64,000 bases of DNA from Iamia sp963728655 (GCA_963728655.1 CAVSLD010000003.1:186001-250000), one strand, 5' to 3'. Positions 1-9,500 are shown, numbered from the stretch's first letter. Notes: generated by a model not told the origin, from the sequence alone. Made by a program: numbers and translations.

Positions 1-43
1 CTACAAGGCCACCAAGGGCATCCACGCCGGCCTCAACGGCTGA
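1..43 (+). CDS. 3' end of an unidentified gene (partial)
   Basis: Only the last 13 codons are in the window, read from position 2 and ending in TGA at 41-43 (tail YKATKGIHAGLNG). This is too short to assign a family. A strong hairpin follows at 67-106, which supports a real 3' end here. Confidence 0.5.
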   Translation, partial: YKATKGIHAGLNG

Positions 44-66
44 CCGACGGCGCCACCGCTCGTAGC

Positions 67-106
67 GGTGAAGCCTGCCCGTCACCGGCGACGGGGAGGC
101 TTCACC
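67..106. terminator. Hairpin terminator-like structure
   Basis: A 17-bp inverted repeat (67-83 against 90-106, one mismatch, 6-nt loop) lies just downstream of the partial gene. There is no T-tract, as is common for terminators in high-GC actinobacteria. Confidence 0.6.
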
Positions 107-180
107 GGTTCGAGACGAGGGCCGTCCGGCGGCGGTCCGGGGTCGGCGGTCGGGCGCCGGGCTGGCATCCTGACGCCGCC

Positions 181-934
181 ATGTACCTCTTCGGCGTCGT
201 CAACTGCTCGCCCGACTCCCTGCACCGGCCGTCGATCGTCACCGACGCGACCGAGGCCGCGGCCCGCATCGCCGACGTGCGGGCGCGGGGCCGAGGGGCT
301 CGACGTCGGCGGCCAGGGCAGCACCTACGTGGCCTCGGTGGTCGACGCCGAGCAGGAGTGGGCCCGGGTCCGCGACGTCCTGCCCCTCGCGGTGGAGGCG
401 GCCGACCTGGTGAGCGTGGACACCTGGCGGCCCGAGGTGATGCGTCGGGCCCTGGCCCTCGGGGTCAACGTCCTCAACGCGGCCGACGGCATGGCCACCG
501 AGGAGGCGTGGGAGGTGGCCGCCGAGCACCGGCCCCTCGTCGTGCTGCCGTTCCTCAACGGTCCCAACCCCCGCGAGCTCACCCACGTCGAGGGCGACCC
601 CCTCGACGCCATGTGCGACTTCTTCGAGGCCCGCCTGGCCCTGGCCGACCGCTACGGCCTGCGGGACCGCTGCCTGCTCGACCCCGGCACCGGGTTCGGC
701 CCCGACGGCTGGGCCTGGGAGGACCGCTACCTCTACCAGCGCCACGTCTACTCGCACCTCGACCGGCTGCGGGTGTTCGACCTACCCCTCTACATCCCGC
801 TGCCGTGGAAGGACACCGACGACCACGCCCGGCTGCTGGAGATCGTGGTGGCCCAGCACCCCGAGTTCGGCCGTTCCCACGACCCCGACCGCATCCGCGC
901 CGCCGAGCAGGCCGTCGAGGACGCCACCGCCTGA
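181..934 (+). CDS. Dihydropteroate synthase-related (DHPS-like TIM barrel) protein, frameshifted
   Basis: About 250 residues once one extra base near 285 is removed. The N-terminus carries GVVNCSPDSL, matching the DHPS signature around the first strand. After the shift, LDVGGQGS matches the second DHPS signature, and SVDTWRPEVMRRAL matches the SVDT strand. The C-terminal part (LPLYIPLPWKD) departs from the usual DHPS pterin and pABA end. I therefore call it a DHPS-related pterin-binding-fold protein rather than FolP; no folate gene lies next to it. The reading frame moves from frame 1 to frame 2 at GC-rich sequence, which looks like a one-base sequencing insertion. The start is ATG at 181; no strong Shine-Dalgarno is seen. 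Confidence 0.7.
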
Positions 935-976
935 CCGTTGCCCGCCGGCGACGTGGTCACGACGCCCTCGCACCAC

Positions 977-1028
977 GGCGGGCGGTCAGCCGTCGGCCCA
1001 GGGCGGGCGGTCAGCCGTCGGCCCAGGG
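977..1028. repeat. 25-bp perfect tandem duplication at the gpgS 3' end
   Basis: The 25 bp at 979-1003 are repeated exactly at 1004-1028. The second copy holds the gpgS stop and last codons, so the first copy is a duplicated, untranslated copy of the gene end. Confidence 0.85.
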
Positions 1029-1907
1029 CGGGCGCTCGACGAAGGACAGCGGGGTGGACCGGGCCACGTGGACGTCGGGGGAGAACTGCACCATGGCGTC
1101 GCCCACGGGCTCCACGCCGAGGCGGCGCAGGGCGGCCGCAGCCACCTGGGCCGCCATCACACCGAGGGCGTCCTGGGACTGGCGGCGGTGGGTGCGACAG
1201 CCCAGGTCGACCTGGGCCAGCCCCGTCAGGCCGACGCGGGCGTGGGCGTCGAGCAGCACCGCCACCTCCACGCCGTAGCCCACCGGGAAGGGCAGGGCCT
1301 CGAGCAGCGAGCGCCGTCCCCCCCACTCCCCCGCGAGGGGCTGCACCAGCGCCGCCAGCTCGGGCCGGTAGAGGTTGAGCAGGGGGCGGGCGGTGAGCTC
1401 GGTGACCCGCCCGCCCCGCTCCATCGGCTCGCCGTCGTCGTCGAGGATCGGGCGCTGGTAGAAGCCCTTCACCAGAGCGACCTCGGGGTGCTCCAGCAGC
1501 GGCCCGAGGAGGCCGGCCACGAAGTGGGGGCCGGCGTCGAGCACGTCGGCGTCGCCGAACACCACCAGGTCGCCGCTGGTGGCACCCAGGCCCCGCCACA
1601 TGGCCTCGCCCTTGCCGGCCACGGCGGGCAGCTCGGGGCGCACCGCGCCCACCTCCACCACGTCGGCGCCGGCCCCCGCCGCCCGGGCCGCGGTCCGGTC
1701 GGTGGACAGCGAGTCGACCACCACCAGCTCGTCGAGCAGGCCGGCCGCCCGCAGGGGCAGGTACGCAGCCACCACCGAGGCGACCGTCGCCTCCTCGTTG
1801 CGGGCGGGCAGCACCAGCGAGGTGCGCAGGCCCTGGGCCCGCTTGCGGGCGACCAGGGCCTCGACCGGGTGGTCGAGGTGGCTGGACGTGCGCAGGACGC
1901 CGGTCAC
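1011..1907 (-). CDS. gpgS: Glucosyl-3-phosphoglycerate synthase
   Basis: A GT-A glycosyltransferase of about 298 residues that makes glucosyl-3-phosphoglycerate from an NDP-glucose and 3-phosphoglycerate, the first step of methylglucose lipopolysaccharide or glucosylglycerate synthesis. Visible signatures are the N-terminal LVLPARNEEATVASVV nucleotide-binding segment, VVVDSLSTDRT, the metal-binding DAD in VVFGDADVLD, and PLAGEWGGRRSLLEALPF followed by GYGVEVA. The start is set at GTG 1907 because a GGGGAGGGG Shine-Dalgarno lies about 6 nt upstream, whereas the upstream ATG codons at 1964-1940 have none. It is monocistronic; the stop lies inside a 25-bp tandem duplication. It acts in the cytoplasm. 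Family identity is very likely. Confidence 0.92.
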   Translation of the reverse strand: MTGVLRTSSHLDHPVEALVARKRAQGLRTSLVLPARNEEATVASVVAAYLPLRAAGLLDELVVVDSLSTDRTAARAAGAGADVVEVGAVRPELPAVAGKGEAMWRGLGATSGDLVVFGDADVLDAGPHFVAGLLGPLLEHPEVALVKGFYQRPILDDDGEPMERGGRVTELTARPLLNLYRPELAALVQPLAGEWGGRRSLLEALPFPVGYGVEVAVLLDAHARVGLTGLAQVDLGCRTHRRQSQDALGVMAAQVAAAALRRLGVEPVGDAMVQFSPDVHVARSTPLSFVERPPWADG

Positions 1908-2023
1908 GTCACGCCCCTCCCCCGTCGGCCACGTGGGCATCGCCATCGCCGGCCACGCCGGCAACCTACCGGCTGGTCGACGGGCGCCCCACCGGGCCGG
2001 GAGGGGGGCCGGGCCCGCCCGAC

Positions 2024-2405
2024 ATGACCGGCATCTCCGTCGAGATCACCGACGACGTCGCCGACGACGCCACCGGGAAGTGGTGGTGCCGGGCGGGGTC
2101 GACGTCCAGTCCCACATGCAGATGCCCGTGGACGACATCGCGTCGGCCGACTCCTCTGCCTCCGGGACCACCGCGGCCGCGTGGGGAGGTGTCACCGCGA
2201 TCGTCGACGTCGCCACCCAGCTGGCCGGCGAGGACGTGCGGACCAGCCTGGAGGCGCGGGTGGCCGAGGCCGAGGGCCAGTGCGCCATCGACTGGGCCCT
2301 GCACCAGATCGTGGGCGGGGTCGACGACGACTCCCTGGCCGCACTCGGAGGCTGGCCGCCGACGGCGTCACCAGCATCAAGCTGTTCATGGCCTACCCCG
2401 GTCGC
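2024..2405 (+). pseudogene. Dihydropyrimidinase/hydantoinase N-terminal remnant
   Basis: A degenerate fragment of an amidohydrolase. In successive frames it reads VVVPGGVDVQSHMQMP, GTTAAAWGGVTAIVDVA and DGVTSIKLFMAYPG, which align with the N-terminal quarter of dihydropyrimidinases/D-hydantoinases (GGxDxHxH, then SGTxAAxxGGxT, then IKxFMAY). The first metal histidine of HxH is replaced (QSH). The frame changes at least twice, and the sequence stops after about 120 of about 460 codons where the oppositely oriented regulator begins. Because it is truncated as well as shifted, this is a real remnant and not only sequencing error. A C-terminal remnant of a related-pathway amidohydrolase lies at 10266-10493. 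Confidence 0.7.
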
Positions 2406-2432
2406 CTCCGGCGGGGGTCGGGGTCGGGCCGG

Positions 2433-5400
2433 TCACGCCAGGCTGGCGAGGCCCTCGAGCTGGGCCGTCCAGCTGCGGAACCCGTGCGCCTCGCACAGCG
2501 CGGCTCGCCTCCGCCGCCCAGCGACACCCCTCGTCGTCGAGGTGGCCGCTCGGCCCGGAGCCGGGCCTGGGCCAGGGCGATCAGGGTCGTCGCCCGGTGG
2601 TAGGTCCACCCGAACGAGTCGGCGGTCGCGAGGGCCGATCGGAGGTGGCGCTCGGCGTCGTCGTGGCGTCCGAGGAGAGACGAGAGCTTCCCGAGGTAGG
2701 CCGCGATCGGCCCCTGGCTGGTGATCCCGTTGAAGGCCACCGCGGCGGAGAAGGGCTCGAGGATCGGGAGGAGCAGGCGGGCCGACTCGACGTCCCCCAG
2801 CTCGATGGCCAGCACCGCCTCGCCGAGGATCGTCGTGGTCCAGAGGTTGTCGGTGGGGACGGTGTCGTAGCCCCGACGCCGCCCGTCGTCGAGGACGGCA
2901 CGGGCCTCGTCGGCTCGACCGGTCACCGCGCAGCAGATGGCGCGGGCCATCTCGAAGGCGATCAGCCCTGGGTTGTCCCTCACCGCCTGGTCGACGAGGG
3001 GGAACAGCTCCTCGTGGCGTCCGGCGAAGGTGCCGATGACGAACATCTGCCCGGCGAAGAGGGTGGTCGCGTCGGGCGCGCCGATCTCCAGGCCGAGCTC
3101 CCAGTTGGCGGTGGTCAGCGCCTCGGCCTCCTCCAGCCGTCCGGCCATCATCGCCTCGAAGGCGTCGGTAGAGGCCCACGACCCAGTGCAGGCGCGGCTC
3201 GTCCACCGAGGCCGGCGATGGAGCCGATGAGGGCCATGCTCCGTGCCGCGGCCACGTGGTCGGCGGTCTCGACGGCCACGTTGTAGGCGGAGTGGTGCGC
3301 GGCGAACAGCAGGCGCGGGTCGCCCGTCGCCTCCGCCGCGGTGACCGTGTCGCGGGCCACCCGGGCCCGCCGGGCCTCCTGGCCCGGAGCGGTCAGGCCC
3401 CACTGGACGCCGGGACCGATCTGCGCCCTGAGCGTCGTGTCGCCGACCTGCTCGGCGAGGGCGAGGGCGGCCTCCGCGGCGCGGGCCCGGCGGGCGGCGG
3501 CGGAGCGGTACACGAGGCACTGGGCCTGCAGGGCCAGGAGCCGGGCCGTGGTCGCGACGTCGTCGGGGTCGGCCACCTCCAGCGCGGCCTCGACCAGCTC
3601 CAGGTGCTCGGCGCCCCGGGAGTCGAGCCGCACGAACCCGCGGTCGGCGGCCAGGGCGATGCGGGCGAGGGTGTGGTGCGCCCCGGCCCGGCGGGCCAGC
3701 CGACCCGCCTCGATGAGCGTCGCCCACGAGCCCGGGTCCCCGGCCCGGTGCTGGGCGTCGCCCATCCGACCCAGCAGCTCGGCCCGTTCGGCCTCGGGGC
3801 GCCCCTGCTCCTCGGCCAGCTGCCAGGCCGTCCGGTAGTGCCCGGCGGCCTCGGTGGGGGCCAGCTCGGCCAGCGCCCGGTCGCCGGCCAGGGCTGACCA
3901 CCGCTGGGCGTCGGCCGGCCAGCCCGCACGTCGCGGTGTGACGGGCCAGGGCCACCACCGCGTCGGTCGGTGAGCCGATCGTCCTCGGCGGCGAGGGCCC
4001 GGGCCGCCCGACCGTGGAGGCGGGCCCGCCGGGAGGGGCCGAGGGACTCGCTCAGGGCATGGGCCACCAACACGTGGGTGAAGCGGTGGCACCGCCACAC
4101 CGACGGGGCCGGTTCGAGCAGGCCGGCGCTGGTGGCGGCGTCGAGGGCCTCGGCCACGGTCTCCTCGGCGAGGGACCCCACCTCCACCAGCACGTCCTCG
4201 TGGAACTCGACCCCCAGCACCGATGCGGTGCGGAGCACCTGGGCCACGTCGGGCCCCAGCGCCTCGACCCGCAGGGTCACCACGTCGCGGAGGCCGGGCG
4301 GGATGCCTCCCTCCGCCGGCACATCGCCGAGGGACGGGTCGTCCGCGGGGCCGACCCGGCCGGACTCACGCCAGTGGCGGAGCAGCTGGGACGCGTAGAG
4401 CGGGTGGCCGGCGGTGTCGCGGTGGAGCAGCTCGGCCACCCCGGTCGCGGCGGCGCGGTCCTCGGTCTGGCGGGCGACCATCTCCGCCAGATCGCCAGGC
4501 GGGAGGCCATCGAGGCGCAGGCGGAGGAGACGGGTGGGGTCGATGTCGGCGACGGTGGCGCGCAGCTCCTCGGAGATCGGTCCCCCGCTCTCGCGGATCG
4601 TCGCCACCACCAGGATCGGCGCACCGGCCAGGGTGCGGAACAACCGGCGCAGCAGCAGCAGGGCGGTGGGCTCGGCCCACTGGAGGTCGTCGAGCAGCAG
4701 GACCAGGCGACGCGTCGCCGCCACCCGCCCGACCAGGTCGGCGGCGGCCTCGAAGGTGAGGTACTGCTCGGTGGCGTCGTCGGAGGTGGTGGGCACCGGG
4801 GCGGTGCCCACGCGGGTCCCGAGCCGGGGCGAGATGCGGCCCAGCTCGCCGCCGCACCGGGCCACGTGGGCGGCGAGGAGCTCCGTCGGCGCGTGGTCCA
4901 CGATCGAGGAGAGGACCGCGCGGACCGGTTGGAGGGGGACGGGGGGCCGATCGCAGCGGCCGTAGAGGAGGGCGGCGGATCGAGCCGAGCCGACCTCCCC
5001 GGCGAGCGCGGCCAGCAGCATCGTCTTGCCGATGCCGGCCTCACCGGTGACGGCGACGACCCCGAGGCCCTCCGGTGGCGACCCGGTCCAGGGCATCGCA
5101 CAGCTGCCGCAGCTCGTCGTGGCGTCCCACGAAGGTCCCGGTCGCGGGCAGCTCGGGGGGCCGGGGGGTGGCGAACCGACGCCCCACCCCGCCGTCCGAG
5201 GAGCGCCGACCCGCACCGGTCGACGGCGGCGCGCGGTGCTCGTCGATCCCGTCCCAGCCCGTGGCCACCCGACGCTCGATGCGGACCACGTCGGTCGAGG
5301 GCTCGATGCCCAGCTCCTCGACGAGCAGGGTCCGGTAGCGCTGGAAGGCCCGGAGGGCGTCGGCCTGGCGCCCCGACGCCGCGAGGGCGCGGATCAGGAG

Positions 5401-5964
5401 GCCCCGCGCCCGGTCGCGGTAGGGGTGATCCGCGACCTGCGCCTCCAGTCGGGCCACCGCGTCGGCCGCCTCGCCGGTGGCCAGCAGCGCCTCGGCACAG
5501 TCGTCGACCGTCCGGGCGTGCACCTCGGTGAGCCGGGCGGCGTCACCCTCGGCCCACTCCTCGTCGGCGAACTCCTCGAGCGGCGGCCCTCCCCAGAGGG
5601 CGAGGGCGGCCTCCAGCCGGCGGCGGCGATCCGGTCCCTGGGCCGGGGCACCGGCCACCGCCCGGGTGAAGCGATCGGCGTCGACGGGCGCCACCAGTGC
5701 GTAGCCGGCACCCTCCGAGGAGAGGACCGACGGGCCGATCGAGGCCCGCAGCCGGGACACAGAGGTGCGCAGGGCACCGGAAGAGAGGTCCAGGACGTCG
5801 GCCAGCCACTCCCCTCGGAGGGGCCGCGGCGCGTGGACGGCCAGCACCGCGAGGAGGCGGCGCTGCGTGGCGCTGGGCAGGTCGAGGTGTGACCTGTCGG
5901 CGGCCACCACACCGACCCGACCGAGGATCTGGACCCCCGCCGTGGGGGCCGCACCGGCGCTCAC
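2433..5964 (-). CDS. AfsR-like regulator: winged helix + BTAD + AAA ATPase + TPR (frameshifted)
   Basis: One regulator of about 1174 residues broken by seven apparent +1 insertions (near 5090, 3985, 3935, 3200, 3172, 2535 and 2505). Removing them restores a length divisible by three. Order: OmpR-type winged helix (VQILGRVGV to RASIGPSVLSSEGAGYAL), BTAD alpha-helical domain to about residue 250 (LLVEELGIEPS), AAA ATPase with Walker A GEAGIGKT and Walker B LVLLLDDLQWAE, then a long TPR-like tail ending in EAHGFRSWTAQLEGLASLA. No C-terminal LuxR helix-turn-helix is present. SARP/AfsR-type proteins activate neighbouring genes. This one is divergent from the paralogous pair at 6.2-7.6 kb, which are candidate targets (inference). 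Start GTG 5964, with GAGGACGG upstream. Confidence 0.82.
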
Positions 5965-6140
5965 GGCCGTCGCCCGTCCTCGGACCGGGCGCGCCGACCG
6001 GGCCGGCTCCCCGCGCCCTGCGATCCGGTCGCCACGCCCCCATCCTGCCCGGTCCCGGACCCCACCGCCCGAAGGGGTGACGGGGGCCGGGCGCCGCAGC
6101 GGACAGCCCACCCATCCGGCGGGGCCACGCTCCCCGGCAC

Positions 6141-6160
6141 GGTGACGCGGTGCTGTAACG
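6141..6160 (+). promoter_or_regulatory. Shared promoter/operator motif, copy 1
   Basis: The 20 bp beginning GGTGACGCG and ending GCTGTAACG match 18/20 with 6868-6887. The motif ends 62 nt before the ATG at 6223; the second copy ends 61 nt before its own ATG. It also lies in the intergenic region divergent from the regulator. Confidence 0.6.
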
Positions 6161-6222
6161 AGCCAGGTCGACGGTGGCCCTGCACCGGCACCGGCCGGTC
6201 GCCACCCGAAGGGACCCATCCG

Positions 6223-6847
6223 ATGAACATCTACTTCCGCACCCGCACCGCGCACCCGGATCGACAGGCCGAGGCCGCGGCCTACGCCGTGGAGATCGCC
6301 GACCTGGTGACCGAGATCAGCGGCGTCGAGCTCCTGGCCTGGACCGTCCTCCACGGTCGCCCCCTGGGGTCCACGGCGTGGACCTGGAGGACCGCATCGC
6401 TCGCCGAGAACGGCGCCCTCCTGGAGAAGGTGTACGGCAACCCCGACTTCATCGCCAAGGTCGAGGAGGGCGGTGCCCTGTTCGTCGGCCCCTCCGAGGA
6501 CCTCGTCGCGCAGGTCGTCTCGGCCGTCGGCGGCCGCGCTGCCCAGCCGCTACGCCACGACCATCACCGCCCAGTGCCAGCCCGGCCACCTGACCGAGGC
6601 CATGCAGTGGGCGGTCGCGGCCCAGGAGGAGTCCAGCGGGCTCACCGGCCGGGACGGCATGGTCCTGCGCGGGATGTACGGGCCCTTCGCCACCGTCACC
6701 TGGATCACCCCGGCCGACTCCCTCGAGCAGGTCGAGGCGGCCGACGCCGCCTTCACCGATCCGGGCTTCCTCGAGACCCTGGACGCGGGCGGACCGCTGT
6801 TCCTCCCCGGCAGCGTCGCGAGCGTGCTGAGCCAGCGCCTGGGCTGA
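6223..6847 (+). CDS. Unidentified protein with two ferredoxin-like repeats, paralogue A (frameshifted)
   Basis: About 207 residues after removing one base near 6535. I do not recognise a named family. The protein is built of two ~95-residue halves of similar pattern: a helix (YAVEIADLVTEI, EAMQWAVAAQEESSGL), a strand pair (LLAWTVLHGRPLGSTAW, MVLRGMYGPFATVTWITPAD), a second helix (NGALLEKVYGNPDFIAKVE, SLEQVEAADAAFTDPGFLETL) and a short end (GALFVGP, GPLFLPGS). This resembles a duplicated dimeric alpha-beta barrel (NIPSNAP/ABM-like fold). Start ATG 6223 has GAAGGG upstream. It is followed by a paralogue at 6949 with an equivalent promoter motif. Confidence 0.6.
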
Positions 6848-6867
6848 GCGTCGACCCCGGGCCAGCC

Positions 6868-6887
6868 GGTGACGCGCCGCTGTAACG
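6868..6887 (+). promoter_or_regulatory. Shared promoter/operator motif, copy 2
   Basis: Second copy of the motif at 6141-6160, differing only at the two bases after GGTGACGCG, 61 nt before the ATG at 6949. A 7-bp hairpin (GCGGACG...CGTCCGC) lies between the motif and the start codon. Confidence 0.6.
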
Positions 6888-6948
6888 GGCGGGGCGCACG
6901 CTCCCTCGGCGGACGGATGCCTCGTCCGCGGACCGAAGGAGACCGACC

Positions 6949-7587
6949 ATGCCCTACCTCTTCAGCCGCAACGCCCGGATGGCACCGGGAAGCTACGTCG
7001 ACGCCCTGACCTGGGCCGTCACCATGACCGAGAAGGTGAACACCGTGAGCGACGTCTCGGTGGCGCTGTGGTCCGACGTCCTCTCACCGGAGGTCGGGAC
7101 GCTCGGCTGGACGGCCGTGCTCGAGAACGTGAGCGAGATCACCGCCCTCGACGAGAAGCTGTCCGCCGACGAGGGCTACCTCGCCCTGGCCGAGGAGGGG
7201 GCGCACCTCGTCAGCGCCGACGGCTTCCACGACGGCCTGGTGAACATCGTCCACGCCGATCCCGACGGTCTGGACACGGCCCAGTACGCCGCGGTCACCA
7301 CCTCGGTCGTGGCCGCCGGAGCCACCGCGACCGGCATCCCCCTCGGTGTCGAGATGGCCCAGCGGGTCAGGTCCATCACCGGCCGCCCGACGTCGTTCGG
7401 CCTCTCGATGACCGGACGGTTCGGCGAGGTCGGCTGGATCGCCCTGGCCGAGACGATCGACCAGGTCCAGGCGGCCGAGGAGGCCATGGCGGCTGATGCG
7501 GGCTGGATCGAGATGCTCGACACGCGGGCGGCCGAGGCCTTCGTGCGCAGCGAGAGCAGCCGTCGCATCACCCGGAAGCTGGCCTAG
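6949..7587 (+). CDS. Unidentified protein with two ferredoxin-like repeats, paralogue B
   Basis: An intact 212-residue paralogue of the preceding gene. The halves again show helix, strand and helix in the same order: DALTWAVTMTEKV, VALWSDVLSPEVGTLGWTAV, ALDEKLSADEGYLALAEEG; then GVEMAQRVRSITGR, FGLSMTGRFGEVGWIALAET, AAEEAMAADAGWIEMLD. The GWTAV/GWIALAE motif sits at the same place in both halves. No catalytic residues are evident. Start ATG 6949 has GAAGGAG upstream. The shared upstream motif and distance suggest co-regulation with paralogue A, possibly by the divergent BTAD regulator (inference). Confidence 0.65.
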   Translation: MPYLFSRNARMAPGSYVDALTWAVTMTEKVNTVSDVSVALWSDVLSPEVGTLGWTAVLENVSEITALDEKLSADEGYLALAEEGAHLVSADGFHDGLVNIVHADPDGLDTAQYAAVTTSVVAAGATATGIPLGVEMAQRVRSITGRPTSFGLSMTGRFGEVGWIALAETIDQVQAAEEAMAADAGWIEMLDTRAAEAFVRSESSRRITRKLA

Positions 7588-7780
7588 GGCGTCGCCGGTC
7601 CGGGCCGGGCCGGGCCTGACGGCTGACCGGACCGGGCCGGTGGGGCGGCGGCGATGGCGGCGCGCGTGCCCCAGGCCGTGGCCCGTCGCTGATCACCACC
7701 ACGACGCCCGGAGGCCCGCCCCCGTGCTCGACGACCCTGGCGTCGTCGCCCCTGGCCGCGACGCGGGCATGATCTCCACC
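7588..7780. other. Intergenic region with imperfect hairpin
   Basis: The region holds GC-rich inverted repeats just after the stop of the preceding gene (7597-7603 pairs with 7627-7633, GGTCCGG/CCGGACC), which may terminate it. No recognisable gene lies in this stretch on either strand. Confidence 0.4.
7768..7773 (+). promoter_or_regulatory. -10 element (leaderless) CATGAT
   Basis: CATGAT, 7 nt before GTG 7781; same spacing grammar as other leaderless starts in this window. Confidence 0.35.
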
Positions 7781-7909
7781 GTGCGCCCCCCCTCCACGGC
7801 CCGCGTCGACGGCTGGCCCGACCTCGCCACCCACCCGATCGACGCCCTCGCGGCCGCGCCGGGACCCGGCGTGACGGCGACGGCCGAGCCTGCCGATCAC
7901 CGACGATGA
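7781..7909 (+). CDS. Possible small ORF coupled to nucleoside hydrolase
   Basis: A 42-codon reading frame starts at GTG 7781, exactly 7 nt after a CATGAT hexamer, and ends in a TGA that overlaps the ATG of the nucleoside hydrolase (ATGA at 7906-7909). The hydrolase has no good Shine-Dalgarno or -10 of its own, so translational coupling through this ORF is plausible. The peptide (ARVDGWPDLATHPIDAL in the middle, no membrane segment) matches no family I know. It could be spurious. Confidence 0.3.
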   Translation: MRPPSTARVDGWPDLATHPIDALAAAPGPGVTATAEPADHRR

Positions 7910-8877
7910 CGCGCCACCTCGTCCTCGACAACGACGGCGGCGTCGACGACTGCGTCGCCCTCTGGTGGGCACTGGGCCAGGCCGACCTCGACGTGGTGGC
8001 CCTGGTCGCCACCTGGGGCAACACCGAGCGCGACGCGGCGGCGGCCAACCTGTGCCGGATCCTCCACGCCCACGGGCGCGACGACATCCCCGTCGTGCTC
8101 GGCGCCGCCGACCCCTCGGGCCCGGCACCCCTGGCCGACCGGGCCGCCCACGTGCACGGCGACGACGGCCTCGGCGGCCACGCCGAGCGCTGGCCCACCG
8201 GCACCGTCGTCCCGTCCGACGAGCCCGTCACCGCCCTGCTCACCCGCCTCGTCGCCCAGCACCCCGCCGCCCTCGACCTCGTCACCACCGGGCCGCTCAC
8301 CTCCCTCGCCGCCGCCCTGGAGGACGATCCCGCACTGGCGTCGGGCTTCCGCTCCGTCACGGTGATGGGCGGGTCCGTGCTCTCCGGGGGCAACGCCCTG
8401 CCTGCGGCCGAGGCCAACGTGGCCCACGACCCCCTGGCCGCAGCCACCGTCGTGGCCACCAAGTGGTCGACCGCGGAGCCACCGCTGCTGGTCGGACTCG
8501 ACGTCACCATGGCCGCCCTCCTCGACGCCGAGGTGGAGCTGGCCGCGGCCCGGGCCGGGGCCACCCCCGCCGGGCAGTTCCTGGCCGGCCCCATGGAGGG
8601 CTACCTCGCCTTCTACGAGTCGGTGCGCCAGACCCCGCCGGGGCGCTACCCGTGCCACGACCTGCTGGCCGTGATGGCCGCGGCCGGCGCCCCGGTGATC
8701 ACCGCCACCGAGACCTGGCCCCTGGCCGTCGACACCGGCGGCGGCGCGGCGTGGGGCATGACCGTCGCCGACCGACGTCCCGTCCCCGAGTCGACCCACG
8801 GCACCTTCACGCCGTGGCGGGTGGCCACCGAGGTCGACCCCGAGCCCTTCCGGCGGGCGGTCCAGGGCCTGTTCTGA
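7906..8877 (+). CDS. Inosine/uridine-preferring nucleoside hydrolase family protein
   Basis: A 323-residue member of the IUNH family, which hydrolyses the N-glycosidic bond of ribonucleosides to free base and ribose in purine/pyrimidine salvage. The calcium-binding N-terminal motif DNDGGVDD (residues 8-15) replaces the usual DTDxGxDD. VHGDDGLGG, VTTGPLTSLAAAL, VTVMGGSV, AEANVAHDP and the C-terminal VDTGGGAAWGMTV are all family landmarks. Length is normal. The start codon overlaps the stop of a small upstream ORF. The phosphoribosyltransferase at 9641-10156 would complement it in salvage. Exact substrate cannot be told. Confidence 0.88.
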   Translation: MTRHLVLDNDGGVDDCVALWWALGQADLDVVALVATWGNTERDAAAANLCRILHAHGRDDIPVVLGAADPSGPAPLADRAAHVHGDDGLGGHAERWPTGTVVPSDEPVTALLTRLVAQHPAALDLVTTGPLTSLAAALEDDPALASGFRSVTVMGGSVLSGGNALPAAEANVAHDPLAAATVVATKWSTAEPPLLVGLDVTMAALLDAEVELAAARAGATPAGQFLAGPMEGYLAFYESVRQTPPGRYPCHDLLAVMAAAGAPVITATETWPLAVDTGGGAAWGMTVADRRPVPESTHGTFTPWRVATEVDPEPFRRAVQGLF

Positions 8878-8927
8878 TCGCGGCGAGCGGACGGGCCCGG
8901 GACCCCTCGGCGGGGCAGACTCGCACC

Positions 8928-9227
8928 GTGCAGTTCAGCGCCGAGCTCCGCGACCGGGTCGCCGACGGGACCATCACCCTCTCCTACCGGCTGTGGTCGC
9001 GGCCCCAGGTCAAGGTGGGCGGCGTCTACCGCAGCGGCTCGGCCACCATCGAGGTCGACGACCTGGACCTGCTGCCCTTCTCCACCGTCACCGACGAGGA
9101 GCTGGCCCGGACCGGCGAGGCCGACATCGAGAGCCTCCGCCGCCGCGCCGCCCACGCCGGCCCGATCCACGATGACACCCTCGTGTACCGCGTCGCCTTC
9201 CACGTCGTCGACGACACCGCCTCCTGA
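8928..9227 (+). CDS. ASCH domain-containing protein
   Basis: A 99-residue protein with the ASCH (PUA-like) pattern near its N-terminus: FSAELRDRVADGTITLSYRLW followed by PQVKVGGVYR, then a beta-rich tail ending VYRVAFHVV. ASCH domains are thought to bind RNA; small stand-alone members can also act as amidohydrolases. Start GTG 8928 lies 6 nt after a CAGACT hexamer, consistent with leaderless expression. It follows the nucleoside hydrolase by 50 bp and ends just before a palindromic REP-like element. Confidence 0.72.
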   Translation: MQFSAELRDRVADGTITLSYRLWSRPQVKVGGVYRSGSATIEVDDLDLLPFSTVTDEELARTGEADIESLRRRAAHAGPIHDDTLVYRVAFHVVDDTAS

Positions 9228-9232
9228 CCGCC

Positions 9233-9261
9233 GGACAGAGTGTGCCAGGCACACCCTGTCC
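9233..9261. repeat. REP-like palindrome (GTGCC-A-GGCAC family)
   Basis: Arms 9233-9246 and 9248-9261 (14 bp, one mismatch) around a single central A. It lies downstream of a gene end and, together with the pair at 9501-9611, between convergent genes, so it may also terminate. Same family at 16500, 20936, 34388, 40293 and 40326. Confidence 0.8.
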
Positions 9262-9500
9262 ACCGCTGCGGGTCCCCCCGGGGGGTCAGGAGGCGGCCGA
9301 GGCCAGGTCGGGACGAGAGACCCCGCCGAGCACCCCCGAGCCCACGACGTGGTGTCGGTCGTGGTCGCCCCCGCAGCCACCATCGACACCGGTTCGCCCC
9401 CTGTGGGGCCAGGCGGGTTCGGCCCGGCCTCGACGGCCCTGGGTCTCGATCCGCCTCACCCGCTCCTGACCCTGGCCCGTGGCCCGGCTCCCTCCGAACC
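9262..9500. other. Intergenic, no gene recognised
   Basis: No supportable coding sequence is seen between the palindrome and the direct repeats. Short open frames on both strands have no family resemblance. Confidence 0.4.

Noticed and set aside
4277..5101. Ser/Pro-rich open frames on the minus strand inside the regulator
   Set aside because: They are out-of-frame readings of the AAA domain, whose Walker motifs are clear in another frame.
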